A stretch of 64,000 bases of DNA from Winogradskyella psychrotolerans. Its GTDB lineage: Bacteria; Bacteroidota; Bacteroidia; Flavobacteriales; Flavobacteriaceae. Positions 1 through 9,106 of this stretch are shown here, in pieces. The translations under genes were made by a program, and so were the position numbers. The stretch spans positions 62,001 to 126,000 of the forward strand of contig NZ_JAHKPN010000031.1 of NCBI RefSeq assembly GCF_018860545.1, given 5' to 3'. A model generated the notes under the pieces. The model saw only the letters and a list, made by a program, of their open reading frames with translations, ran no database searches and was not told the origin of the DNA. Each line of letters starts with the position of its first letter. Position 1 is the stretch's first letter.

Positions 1-171
1 ACCCAACAGTTCAACGGCTTCAAGGTCATCGGGATTAGACTGCAGAAATGCTGCCATTTCATTTTGTGCTTTCACGTATTCCTTTTTAGCTATATAGGTC
101 TGAGCATCCTCAACAGACGTTTGAGAAAAACTATAGGTAGAAAGTAAGAAAACAAACAAATATTTATACAT
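1..171 (-). CDS. Exported TPR-like protein, N-terminal fragment
   Basis: The gene runs off the left edge of the window; only the first 57 residues are visible, starting at the ATG complementary to 169-171. The fragment opens with a short signal peptide (MYKYLFVFLLSTYSFSQ) and continues into a helical segment, EDAQTYIAKKEYVKAQNEMA, followed by FLQSNPDDLEAVELLG. That spacing resembles a tetratricopeptide repeat, so a secreted or periplasmic TPR protein is inferred. It is divergent from the alpha-2-macroglobulin gene, with about 150 bp between the two starts. The rest of the protein is not visible, so no specific role can be assigned. Confidence 0.6.
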   Translation of the reverse strand, partial: MYKYLFVFLLSTYSFSQTSVEDAQTYIAKKEYVKAQNEMAAFLQSNPDDLEAVELLG

Positions 172-320
172 GGAATTAAAATCTCTTTTGGCGAAAATAC
201 AATTTAATAACGCTCAGTTTCCTCAACAAATTGTTAACTTCACTCATCGAAATGAGACAGCTACTCATTCGTACTATTTTTGGAATACCTTTTGAATGTA
301 TTTTGTTGTAAAATAAAATT

Positions 321-3300
321 ATGAAAAACTATATATCGCTATTAATGATCATTTGCTTTGCTTCTTTTTCTAATGCTCAAAATGATTTTGAAGACCAGTG
401 GAAAGAAGTCACCAAACTCGAAACCGAAGGCCTTACAAAAAGTGCTTCGGATGTCGTCGAAACCATATACAAAAAAGCGACTAAAGCTAAAAATACAGAG
501 CAACGTATCAAAGCCTTATTGCATATTAGCAAGTATTTATTGATTCTTGAAGAAGAGGCACAACTCACTATTGTAAATCGATTTAAAACTGAAATTGAAG
601 CCTCTTCAGACCTAATAACCAAACACCTTTTGGAGAATATGTTAGCCACGATGTATTGGCAGTATTTTCAGCAAAGTCGTTATCAATTTTATAACCGAAC
701 CAAGACTTCCGAAAAAGTAAGTGATGATTTTAGAACTTGGGATTTAGAAACCATTTTTAATGAAATTCACACCTATTATCAGCGTTCACTTCAACATGCA
801 GATGTACTTCAAAAAGAATCATTACATAATTACAGTCAACTTCTGAATGAAGCTGAAAATTCTAAAGACTATCGTCCTACCTTATATGATTTATTGAGCC
901 ATAATGCTTTAGAATTTTACAAAACGGATGAAAACAGCATCACACAACCTTCTTATAAATTTACCATTGAGAATCCTGATTTAATTGCTGAAAGTGACAT
1001 TTTTACCACAGTAGACTTAACATCCAAAGACACCGTATCGTTGCAACGCAATGCTTTAAAAATCTATCAAAATTTATTGAAATTTCATCATAAAGATCAA
1101 GCTTCAAAAGCATTTGTAAACGTTGATATTGAACGTTTACTTTTTGTAAAACAACATGCGACGTTCTCAGATGCAGAAGCATTATGTCTCAATACCTTAA
1201 AGTTAGAATCTAAAAATTTGAAGTCTTCAGAATTATCTGCTTTATATGATTTTGAAATTGCTAGAATTTATAAACGCCAAGGAGAATTATATAATAGTAA
1301 TCTTGAAAACAGTGACACAAACACCACAAATCGTTGGAAGTTAAAAGAAGCCTACGAACTTTGTGACACCGCATTTTCAAGATTTCCCGATAGTCATGGA
1401 GGTAAAAAATGTTTGGCTTTAATGGAGGACATAAAATTACCAAAACTTCACATTACAGCTGAACAATTTATTCCTGTTAATTCACCTTCTAAAGTTTTAG
1501 TTTCATATAAAAACCTCACGATAATTGATTTTAATATTTATAAAGTCACACAACAACAATTAGAAAATTACAACAGCCTTTATAAAACTGAAGGGAAGTT
1601 AGAATTTTTGAAATCATTAAAAACTTATAAAAGCTTTATTTCAAATTTAAAAACAGAATTAGATTATCAAAATCACACCACTGAAGTTGTCATACCAAAT
1701 CTCGGGAATGGCTTGTACCTTATTCATGCCGATTTACATACTAATGTTTTTGCCACCACGCCTATTCAAGTTACAGATATGGCATTAATTGAAAGTTTTG
1801 AAAATGACATGCAAATGTATCAGGTCATTAACAGACAACATGGTCAACCCATCACAAACGCCAAAGTAGAATTAACCTATTCCAACAAAAATAAACAGTT
1901 TACAAGATCTTATACAACGGACCGTTTTGGAAAATTTGAATTTCAAAAGGATAAGACTTATTACAATGATGTTGAAATAAAAATCAGTTCTAAAAACGAC
2001 ACAGGCTATTTTGGAGATTATTATATCTACCAAACTTACAATCAAAATACAGACAAAGACACCCGGTACAAAAACTTTCTATTTACAGATCGGAGTATTT
2101 ACAGACCCGGACAAACAGTTTATTTTAAAGGTATTGCCACCAAGTCTAAAGACGGAAAAACAACTGTTTCTGAGAATGCCGTTGCTAAACTGCGGTTAAA
2201 AAATGCTAATGGTGAAGTTATTAGTGAACTATCATTAGTAACTAATAAATTTGGATCTGTACATGGCGAATTTATCATACCAAACGATGGTTTAACTGGT
2301 AATTTCAGTATTGATATGTTTTCTGAAACTTATGGTTATACCTATTTTTCGGTTGAAGAATATAAGCGACCTAAATTTAAGCCGGAGTTTCAACCTATTA
2401 CTGAAACGTATAAAGTAAATGACAGTATCACCGTAAACGGAACGGCAATCGCTTTTGCTGGCAGTAACATCACAGATGCCAAAGTGGTATATCGTGTAAA
2501 AAGACATGTTAAATTTCCAAGTTGGTTTTATTGGAGACGCCTCTATTTTAATATGGAAGCCCAAGAAATCACCTTTGGAGAGACTAAAACCAATGCTAAA
2601 GGAGAATTTGAAATTACGTTTAAAGCGCTTCCAGACGACAGTGTATCGAAAGACAACCTACCCGTTTTTAATTTTGAAATTACAGCAGATGTTACCGATA
2701 TTAATGGAGAAACACGGTCGACATCGACCAATGTTTACGTGGGTTATCATGCCCTGACGCTTCATGTTGATGCTCCTCAGATTATTGATAAAACACAAAA
2801 AGAGATAGAATTCAGTTTAGCTTCGTTAAACCTTAATGGGCGATTTGCACCTGCTAAAGGCGAATTAAACATCTATAAATTAAAGGCACCAGACCGCGTT
2901 TTAAGAACCAGACCTTGGCAAGCACCAGATTACCAAACACTTTCTAAAGACGAATTTGTTAAATTATTTCCAAACGACCCTTATGACAATGAAGATGAAT
3001 TGACCAATTGGGAAAAAGGAGAAGTGGTCTTTGCTACAACCTTTGATACCGAAAAATCTAAAACGATAACCTTAAAAAAAATTCACAAATGGGATTCTGG
3101 TCAGTACATTATTGTTGCAGAAAGCAAAGATAAATTTGGACAAACAGTAACCGACCAAGTATTTACATCACTTTTTAGTCATAAAGATAAAACCATTGCT
3201 GATAACCAATTATATAAAGCGGAATTAGACAAAGGCAGTTATGACATTAATTCCATAGCAAAATTAACTTTAGGTTCTGCTGTAGAAAACCTCACGGTGA

Positions 3301-6300
3301 CTGTTGAAATTGAAAAGGATAATAAGATTATAATGACGCAATTGGTTGCGCTTAATAATTCTAAAAAAACAATCACAATTCCTGTTTTAGCAAGTGATTT
3401 AGGTGGTTTTGCAATTCATACATCATTTGCCGCTTTCAATGCGTTTACATCTCAGAGTTTTACAGTGAATGTTCCTTATCCTCAAACGGATTTAGAAATT
3501 GAAACCACCACCTTCCGAGACAAATTACAGCCAGGACAAGATGAATCCTGGAGTTTTAAAATAAAAGGGCCTAAAGGAGATAAAGTTACTGCGGAATTAT
3601 TAGCTAGTATGTATGATGCCTCTTTAGATGAGTTTAGAGCACATAACTGGAATTTTAGTCCTATTAACAATCCTGTTTATTACGGAAGTATTAATAAAAA
3701 TTCTAGACAAAGTTTTGGGACAACTAGTTTTAGATTGATTAATCGTTTTGAGAATGTTTTAGGGTTTTATACTCAAAACTATGATCAATTGAATTGGTTT
3801 GGATTTTATTTTGGGAATAATCGTAATTATAGATTAAGAGGTTACTCTCAAATGAAATCAACGACTGCACCAAATAGTATTGAAGTCATTGAGGACGAAA
3901 TAAACGTAGGTATGGATTATGGCTATGAGGACATGGGTTCAGAATCTAAAAAAGCTTCGAAATTTAAAAATGATGAAAAATGGAATACAAGAAATTCTGA
4001 TTCTGTATATAACAATGCTAAAGGCCGTTTCACAAAAGCTGAAGACTTAAATACTGCCAACATCCAAATCCGGACAAACCTCAACGAAACCGCCTTCTTC
4101 CTTCCACAATTACAAACAGACAAAGAAGGAAATGTCAGTTTCAATTTTACAGCACCAGAAGCGTTAACCCAATGGAAATTACAACTCTTGGCGCACACAA
4201 AAACTTTAGAAAGTGCCATAAGCCGATTAGAAACTGTGACGCAAAAAGAATTAATGGTTCTACCAAATGCACCACGATTTTTGAGGGAAGGCGATGACAT
4301 TACCATTAGCACTAAAATTGCCAATCTTACCGAAAAAGAATTATCTGGCGTTGCACAATTGATATTAACAGATGCTGTTTCAGGAAAAGATATTTCGGAA
4401 CAACTTGTCTGGTCGAGCGCAGTCGAGACCTCTTCAGACTCCAAAAATTTCACAGTAAATGCCAAAGGCAATACACAAGTCTCATGGCAATTAAAAATCC
4501 CTCAAGCTTTACAAGCTGTACAATATAAAATTATTGCAAAAGCTGGTGACTTTAGCGACGGTGAACAAAATGCATTACCTGTTTTAAGCAATAGAATGCT
4601 TGTTACAGAAACGCTTCCGATGTGGATTCGTTCTAACGAAACTAAAACATTCACCTTGGATAAGTTGAAGGATAATACCTCATCAACGCTTACCAATCAT
4701 AAGTTAACTTTAGAGATGACATCTAATCCGGCTTGGTATGCGGTACAAGCCTTACCGTATTTAATGGAATATCCTTATGATTGTAACGAGCAAACATTTT
4801 CACGTTATTATGCAAATGCTTTGGCACAACATATTGTAACCTCAAATCCAAGAATTGAAGCTGTTTTCAATCAATGGAAATCGACTGATGCTTTATTGTC
4901 TAACTTAGAGAAAAATCAAGAATTAAAATCCTTACTAATTCAAGAAACCCCTTGGTTGCGTGATGCGGAATCAGAAACGGAGCAGAAAAAACGTATTGCG
5001 TTATTATTCGACCTTAACAAAATGAATAACGAATTACAATCTGCTGTCAGAAAGCTAAAGAACAATCAACATAATTCTGGAGCTTGGCCTTGGTTTAATG
5101 GCGGACGCGATAATCGTTTTATCACCCAACATATTATTGCTGGTTTTGGACATCTTAAGAAACTAAATGTCATTCCGACAGAGCGCAGCGACGAGGAATC
5201 TCAAATGATTCAAAACGCATTAAGATATCTAGATGGAGAATTCGTTCAAGAATACAAAGACATCAAAAAATACAATAAGGATGCCGATTTAAGCAAAGAC
5301 CATTTATCGCACACACAACTGCATTATTTATACACACGAAGTTTTTATCCTGAAAACACACCTTCCAAAGAGGTTAAAAAAATTATGGATTATTACCATA
5401 GTCAGATTCAAAAGTACTGGTTAAATCGTTCGTTATATGCTAAAGGTTTAATGGCATTAACGATGGATAGAACAGGTGATGCGAAAACGGCAGGTAAAAT
5501 TGTAAAATCCTTAAAAGAAAATAGCATAACTTCAAATGAATTGGGAATGTACTGGAAAAATAACACCAACTCATGGCATTGGTACCAAGCACCAATTGAA
5601 ACACAGGCTTTAATGGTTGAAGTATTTTCGGAAGTGGGAAAATCACTATATGTCACGCTGAGCCCAGTCGAAGCGCAAAAAAAGAACCTCGAAGACATAG
5701 ACAACCTAAAAATATGGCTACTTAAAAACAAGCAAACCAACCGTTGGAAAACCACCAAAGCGACTACAGAAGCTGTTTATGCTTTATTATTGCAAGGTAG
5801 CGATTGGTTAAGTGTCACAGAGCAAGTGGACGTTAAAGTAGGGCGTGAAGCGATTTCACCAGAAACCTTAGACAACGTAAAAGTGGAAGCTGGAACAGGT
5901 TACTTTAAAACATCTTGGACTGGTTCTGAAATTACACCAGAACAAGCAGATGTTACCATCACAAAAAAAGGAGAAGGCATTGCTTGGGGAGCGTTGTACT
6001 GGCAATACTTTGAAGATTTAGATAAAATAACCTCAGCTGAAACTCCTTTAAAATTGAGTAAAAAGCTATTCTTAAAATCGAATACAGATAAAGGAGAAGA
6101 AATCACTGAAATCACTTCAAATACAGAATTAAAGGTTGGTGATGTAATACGCGTTAGAATTGAATTAAGAACTGATCGCACCATGGAATTTGTGCATCTT
6201 AAAGATATGCGTGCCGCTGGTTTGGAACCTATAAACGTTCTGTCTCAATACAAATGGCAAGATGGTTTGGGTTATTATGAAAGCACAAAAGATGCTGCCA

Positions 6301-6464
6301 CCAATTTCTTTATGGACTATTTACCAAAAGGAATTTATGTATTTGAATACGATTTACGTGTGAATAATGCTGGTGATATGAGTAATGGCATTAGTACTAT
6401 TCAATCGATGTATGCACCAGAATTTAGCAGTCATAGTGAAGGTGTACGAATTACAGTGGACTAA
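321..6464 (+). CDS. Alpha-2-macroglobulin family protein with CxEQ thioester
   Basis: A 2047-residue exported protein. Residues 1-19 form a type I signal peptide (MKNYISLLMIICFASFSNAQ). Next come a helical N-terminal region, MG1-like beta domains (around 370-1100, including the RSIYRPGQTVYFKG segment typical of bacterial MG domains), a low-complexity Asn/Tyr/Ser-rich stretch near 1155-1250 that could be the bait region, and an A2M domain. The CNEQ thioester motif is at residues 1488-1491, inside the alpha-alpha toroid. Family members trap proteases by a conformational change after bait cleavage and are thought to protect the envelope. There is no lipobox, unlike the lipoprotein form in E. coli, and no PBP1c gene is adjacent. 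Three REP-like sequences are read in frame (4410-4430, 5169-5203, 5651-5675). The stop overlaps the convergent lytTR gene by 4 bp. Confidence 0.93.
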   Translation: MKNYISLLMIICFASFSNAQNDFEDQWKEVTKLETEGLTKSASDVVETIYKKATKAKNTEQRIKALLHISKYLLILEEEAQLTIVNRFKTEIEASSDLITKHLLENMLATMYWQYFQQSRYQFYNRTKTSEKVSDDFRTWDLETIFNEIHTYYQRSLQHADVLQKESLHNYSQLLNEAENSKDYRPTLYDLLSHNALEFYKTDENSITQPSYKFTIENPDLIAESDIFTTVDLTSKDTVSLQRNALKIYQNLLKFHHKDQASKAFVNVDIERLLFVKQHATFSDAEALCLNTLKLESKNLKSSELSALYDFEIARIYKRQGELYNSNLENSDTNTTNRWKLKEAYELCDTAFSRFPDSHGGKKCLALMEDIKLPKLHITAEQFIPVNSPSKVLVSYKNLTIIDFNIYKVTQQQLENYNSLYKTEGKLEFLKSLKTYKSFISNLKTELDYQNHTTEVVIPNLGNGLYLIHADLHTNVFATTPIQVTDMALIESFENDMQMYQVINRQHGQPITNAKVELTYSNKNKQFTRSYTTDRFGKFEFQKDKTYYNDVEIKISSKNDTGYFGDYYIYQTYNQNTDKDTRYKNFLFTDRSIYRPGQTVYFKGIATKSKDGKTTVSENAVAKLRLKNANGEVISELSLVTNKFGSVHGEFIIPNDGLTGNFSIDMFSETYGYTYFSVEEYKRPKFKPEFQPITETYKVNDSITVNGTAIAFAGSNITDAKVVYRVKRHVKFPSWFYWRRLYFNMEAQEITFGETKTNAKGEFEITFKALPDDSVSKDNLPVFNFEITADVTDINGETRSTSTNVYVGYHALTLHVDAPQIIDKTQKEIEFSLASLNLNGRFAPAKGELNIYKLKAPDRVLRTRPWQAPDYQTLSKDEFVKLFPNDPYDNEDELTNWEKGEVVFATTFDTEKSKTITLKKIHKWDSGQYIIVAESKDKFGQTVTDQVFTSLFSHKDKTIADNQLYKAELDKGSYDINSIAKLTLGSAVENLTVTVEIEKDNKIIMTQLVALNNSKKTITIPVLASDLGGFAIHTSFAAFNAFTSQSFTVNVPYPQTDLEIETTTFRDKLQPGQDESWSFKIKGPKGDKVTAELLASMYDASLDEFRAHNWNFSPINNPVYYGSINKNSRQSFGTTSFRLINRFENVLGFYTQNYDQLNWFGFYFGNNRNYRLRGYSQMKSTTAPNSIEVIEDEINVGMDYGYEDMGSESKKASKFKNDEKWNTRNSDSVYNNAKGRFTKAEDLNTANIQIRTNLNETAFFLPQLQTDKEGNVSFNFTAPEALTQWKLQLLAHTKTLESAISRLETVTQKELMVLPNAPRFLREGDDITISTKIANLTEKELSGVAQLILTDAVSGKDISEQLVWSSAVETSSDSKNFTVNAKGNTQVSWQLKIPQALQAVQYKIIAKAGDFSDGEQNALPVLSNRMLVTETLPMWIRSNETKTFTLDKLKDNTSSTLTNHKLTLEMTSNPAWYAVQALPYLMEYPYDCNEQTFSRYYANALAQHIVTSNPRIEAVFNQWKSTDALLSNLEKNQELKSLLIQETPWLRDAESETEQKKRIALLFDLNKMNNELQSAVRKLKNNQHNSGAWPWFNGGRDNRFITQHIIAGFGHLKKLNVIPTERSDEESQMIQNALRYLDGEFVQEYKDIKKYNKDADLSKDHLSHTQLHYLYTRSFYPENTPSKEVKKIMDYYHSQIQKYWLNRSLYAKGLMALTMDRTGDAKTAGKIVKSLKENSITSNELGMYWKNNTNSWHWYQAPIETQALMVEVFSEVGKSLYVTLSPVEAQKKNLEDIDNLKIWLLKNKQTNRWKTTKATTEAVYALLLQGSDWLSVTEQVDVKVGREAISPETLDNVKVEAGTGYFKTSWTGSEITPEQADVTITKKGEGIAWGALYWQYFEDLDKITSAETPLKLSKKLFLKSNTDKGEEITEITSNTELKVGDVIRVRIELRTDRTMEFVHLKDMRAAGLEPINVLSQYKWQDGLGYYESTKDAATNFFMDYLPKGIYVFEYDLRVNNAGDMSNGISTIQSMYAPEFSSHSEGVRITVD
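4410..4430 (+). repeat. REP-like sequence inside the A2M coding region (copy 1)
   Basis: The GC-rich, partly palindromic stretch TGGTCGAGCGCAGTCGAGAC(C) stands out from its AT-rich surroundings and has the GAGCGCAGTCGA core of intergenic REP-like repeats that I recall from Flavobacteriaceae. Here it is translated as part of WSSAVETSS. Family membership is from memory of such repeats and has not been searched. Confidence 0.5.
5169..5203 (+). repeat. REP-like sequence inside the A2M coding region (copy 2)
   Basis: The stretch begins TGTCATTCCGACAGAGCGCA and ends GCGACGAGGAATCTCA, with inverted ATTCC/GGAAT ends. It is read in frame as VIPTERSDEESQ. It resembles the intergenic repeat at 16703-16728, which also opens TGTCATTCC on the minus strand. 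The local GC content is well above that of the surrounding gene. Confidence 0.6.
5651..5675 (+). repeat. REP-like sequence inside the A2M coding region (copy 3)
   Basis: The stretch opens TGTCACGCTGAGCCCAGTCG and ends AAGCG; CGCT and AGCG are inverted ends. It is read in frame as VTLSPVEAQ. It shares the TGTCA..CTGAGC..AG.C.AAG pattern with the intergenic element at 49979-50004, seen on the opposite strand. Confidence 0.5.
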
Positions 6465-7189
6465 AAACTCAATTGATCTTTAAAGATATAGGATTGTCTT
6501 CTGGAGATTTCAACTTCTTCTCCAGAATTCATTTCTATTTTTAGTTTTCCGTTAAACCAAGACACCACTTTGTTCACATGATTTATATTTATAATCTGCT
6601 GTCTGTTGGCTCTAAAGAACACATCAGAAGGTAACTTTTCTTCAATTTGAGCCAGTGATTTATAAATTAAGGGTTTGTTAGTATCAAAAAAGACTCTGGT
6701 ATAGTTGCCTACAATTTCAAACAATGAAATGTCTTTAATTTTAACCAACCAACATTTTTCACCATCTTTTATAAAAATTTGCTTATCTAAACTAAGCCCT
6801 TCTTGTTTTTCATTTATCGTTGGAATAGCATTTTCTTTTTCAAGAACTTTAGATATGGAACTGGAAAAACGTTTTTGACTTATGGGTTTCAATAAATAGT
6901 CAAAAGCATTGTATTCAAAAGACTTAATCGCAAACTCATCAAAAGCCGTTGTAAAAATAGTTATAGGTACCTCATCGAGCATTTCTAAGAGCTCAAACCC
7001 ATCTTTTTCAGGCATATTGATATCTAAAAAAAGTAGGTCAGGTTGTGTTTTAGTAATGAGGTCAAAACCGTCATCTACATTTTCAGCCTCACCGATGAGT
7101 TCAATTTCCTTATGTGCTTTTAAGAGTTCTTTTAACTCATTACGAGCTAAACGGGAATCTTCTACAATTACAGCCTTTAATGTTTTCAT
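6461..7189 (-). CDS. LytTR-family response regulator
   Basis: A 242-residue regulator with an N-terminal receiver domain and a C-terminal LytTR DNA-binding domain. The receiver has the acidic pair E10-D11, the phospho-acceptor D56 (LLFLDINMP), the switch Thr in FTTAFDE near 80-81 and K101 (LLKPIS). The LytTR domain covers about residues 135-240, with the hallmark FFRANRQQIININHV and the terminal EVEISRRQSYIFKDQLSF. It overlaps the upstream histidine kinase by 4 bp (ATGA), so the two are translationally coupled. The partner kinase presumably phosphorylates D56. The predicted targets are the 21-bp-spaced direct repeats at 8994-9033 (own operon) and 11511-11550 (S9 peptidase); that link is inferred from motif type and proximity. 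Confidence 0.95.
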   Translation of the reverse strand: MKTLKAVIVEDSRLARNELKELLKAHKEIELIGEAENVDDGFDLITKTQPDLLFLDINMPEKDGFELLEMLDEVPITIFTTAFDEFAIKSFEYNAFDYLLKPISQKRFSSSISKVLEKENAIPTINEKQEGLSLDKQIFIKDGEKCWLVKIKDISLFEIVGNYTRVFFDTNKPLIYKSLAQIEEKLPSDVFFRANRQQIININHVNKVVSWFNGKLKIEMNSGEEVEISRRQSYIFKDQLSF

Positions 7190-8244
7190 ACGATAGGTAT
7201 TTTAATAGTGGCCACCACCTCATTTTCAATTTCTATCAAAGTAAACGTTGCATTTTGACCGTAAAGCAATTCTAATCGTTTCTTAATATTCTTCACCCCT
7301 AACTGCGTCGAATTTTTACTTTGTTGTAATGTTCCTGAATTGGCAACTTTAATTTGTAATAGGTTATTAGTAACAAGTGTTGACAAACTTACTTTCCCTC
7401 CTCTTTTTAAATTTGAAATACCATGTTTTAATGAGTTTTCAATTAGCATTTGAATAATCATTGGTGGAATTTGTAGATTCAAAGATTTCTGGTCAATTTC
7501 TGTTTCAAATTGAAGACGGTCTTCAAATTGAATTTTTGAAATTTCTACATAGTTTTCAACCATTTCTAGTTCATCTTCTAATGAAATGGAATTCAACTCA
7601 CTTTTAGTAAGTGAATAACGCAACGTTTCGGATAAATTGGTCAACATATTCCTTGCTATATCAGCATCTTCCAACATTAAACCACGAATATTGTTTAAAC
7701 TATTAAACATAAAATGTGGATTGATTTGCCCTTTCAATGTATTGAGCTGCGACTCTTTTAAGTTAGCTTCTAATTGCAATTGTTTTACTTTAATGGTATT
7801 AATGTAATACACTAATTTAAGTGTTAACACCACAAACAACCATACTATAAAATAGGCTAAAAAATGAGGCACATTGGTTAACTTTTGAAGTAAGGTTAGG
7901 TCAACACTCTTATTCAAAAAATAATTGGCAGGAATATTTAACATTGGCCAAAGTAAACTGTGATAAATTACCTGAGTTATCACCACTACAGCTATTAGTT
8001 TATAAACATCACGTTTAGAATAATCTCCGATATTAAAATAATTTTCAATAAAGTATAGAATAATAAAAGACAGAACAAAACCTAAAAGGCCACACAGGAC
8101 ACCTTCAGATAAAAGATAATACATTCTATTAGGCGAGTCACCACCTCCATAGGTGATCTTATCTATAGTTAGCATAAATAATGCGAATAGAATCCATCCA
8201 AAAAAGTTGATGACCCAATATTTATAACTCGGAAGAAGCTTCAT
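7186..8244 (-). CDS. LytS-like sensor histidine kinase
   Basis: A 352-residue membrane kinase of the His_kinase (PF06580)/HATPase class that pairs with LytTR regulators. Four transmembrane helices lie at about 10-28, 42-68, 82-104 and 126-148. A short coiled segment leads to the phospho-acceptor H177 in GQINPHFMFNSLNNIRG. The ATPase domain carries the N box (IENSLKHGISN) and a GVKNIKKRLELLYG segment that matches the G-box region of this class. There is no large extracytoplasmic sensor domain, so the stimulus probably acts on the membrane helices. It is coupled to the downstream regulator by a 4-bp overlap and lies 53 bp downstream of a four-helix membrane protein on the same strand. Confidence 0.94.
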   Translation of the reverse strand: MKLLPSYKYWVINFFGWILFALFMLTIDKITYGGGDSPNRMYYLLSEGVLCGLLGFVLSFIILYFIENYFNIGDYSKRDVYKLIAVVVITQVIYHSLLWPMLNIPANYFLNKSVDLTLLQKLTNVPHFLAYFIVWLFVVLTLKLVYYINTIKVKQLQLEANLKESQLNTLKGQINPHFMFNSLNNIRGLMLEDADIARNMLTNLSETLRYSLTKSELNSISLEDELEMVENYVEISKIQFEDRLQFETEIDQKSLNLQIPPMIIQMLIENSLKHGISNLKRGGKVSLSTLVTNNLLQIKVANSGTLQQSKNSTQLGVKNIKKRLELLYGQNATFTLIEIENEVVATIKIPIV

Positions 8245-8297
8245 TTAAAATTGTTTATTCGATACTAATGTATTGCAAGATATAGGATAAAACTTGT

Positions 8298-8810
8298 TTA
8301 TTGCAACTGTAATTCATATTCCATTGTGCTTTCTAACAACGCAATTTCTTTTTCTGTTTTTTTGTATGACAAATAACCAAAGACACCTACAAAAGTTAAA
8401 TAGGCTAATACACTTAAAACACCGAAAACATTCGAATCAAGATGTATTGAAACTGTTGGAATTAAGGTTAAAATCCAAAAGGTTATAAAATACATTTCAT
8501 ATTTTTTACGATTAGACATATAAGTTTTAAATTTAGAAATACTAGCAACTAAAGTTGTTTGCGTGTATGACTTTTGTTTAATGTCTTTTAATGACAAAAA
8601 TTTATCTATAAAAAAAACTATAGCTAAAACTCCCATTAATAATAGCATCACATAAAGGTTATTTTCTCTTGCGCGAATAACAAGCCCTATTGAGATACCT
8701 ACTAAAATACATGAAGATAGCTTGGCCATTTTTGCACCAGTCAATAATTTGTTGAAGGTCTTTAATTGATTTTGAAATGTGTCCTGTTTTTGTGGGTTTG
8801 AATTTTTCAT
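8298..8810 (-). CDS. Four-helix membrane protein of unknown function
   Basis: A 170-residue protein that I do not recognise. It has two pairs of hydrophobic helices (about 32-46 with 52-69, and 104-120 with 126-147), separated by a basic loop (KSYTQTTLVASISKFKTYMSNRKKY), and an acidic C-terminal tail. There is no signal peptide and no catalytic motif. It is the first gene of the set that continues into the LytS and LytTR genes, with 53 bp between it and the kinase, and the LytTR-like element at 8994-9033 lies upstream. It could be an accessory sensor or a target of the system; this rests on position only. Confidence 0.75.
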   Translation of the reverse strand: MKNSNPQKQDTFQNQLKTFNKLLTGAKMAKLSSCILVGISIGLVIRARENNLYVMLLLMGVLAIVFFIDKFLSLKDIKQKSYTQTTLVASISKFKTYMSNRKKYEMYFITFWILTLIPTVSIHLDSNVFGVLSVLAYLTFVGVFGYLSYKKTEKEIALLESTMEYELQLQ

Positions 8811-8955
8811 AATTTGATTGATTAAATGCGTGGGTGATTAGCTAAAAGTGAGGAATATAACTTCAACTATAAATTCTACGATGATTTTTACTACACTGAT
8901 CATAACACTGTTGTTTTTTGATTGATGAATACTGTTCGTTTTCTAATTGATAATA

Positions 8956-8963
8956 TAAAGATA
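8956..8963 (-). promoter_or_regulatory. Putative -7 box upstream of the membrane protein/LytS/LytTR operon
   Basis: The minus strand reads TATCTTTA, one base from the Bacteroidota -7 consensus TAnnTTTG. It starts exactly 31 bp after the end of the direct-repeat element at 8994-9033, the same distance as for the S9 peptidase promoter. No TTG lies at the expected -33 distance, which would suit an activator-dependent promoter. Confidence 0.5.
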
Positions 8964-8993
8964 GCTCCCCAAATACGTTTTAAAATAGAAATT

Positions 8994-9033
8994 ATGACGA
9001 GTGGTAAATAGCATATGATGAGCGGAAACAAGG
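8994..9033 (-). promoter_or_regulatory. LytTR-type direct repeat, site A
   Basis: On the minus strand two repeats, TCCGCTCATCAT and ACCACTCGTCAT, start 21 bp apart (two helical turns). This is the arrangement known for LytTR regulators such as BtsR/YehT (ACC[G/A]CT[C/T]A-N13-repeat). The 40-bp block matches the element at 11511-11550 at 27 of 40 positions without gaps. It lies 183 bp upstream of the four-helix protein gene that heads the regulator's own operon. Confidence 0.65.
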
Positions 9034-9047
9034 TGAATTATTTTCAT

Positions 9048-9086
9048 AAAAAAACCTCTTAAGATGCTAATCTTAAAAGGTTTTTT
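9048..9086 (-). terminator. Intrinsic terminator of the S9 peptidase gene
   Basis: An inverted repeat with arms AACCTCTTAAGAT and ATCTTAAAAGGTT and a 4-base loop, flanked by A and T runs on both sides. It lies just beyond the stop of the S9 peptidase gene on the minus strand, where the run of A at 9048-9054 becomes the terminal U tract. It could act in both directions. Confidence 0.8.
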
Positions 9087-9106
9087 AACTTGTAATCTTT
9101 ATTCTA

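Noticed and set aside
3923..4471. 182-codon open frame on the minus strand inside the A2M gene
   Set aside because: It lies wholly opposite a well-supported coding region, has no recognisable domain, and its composition is that of a shadow frame.
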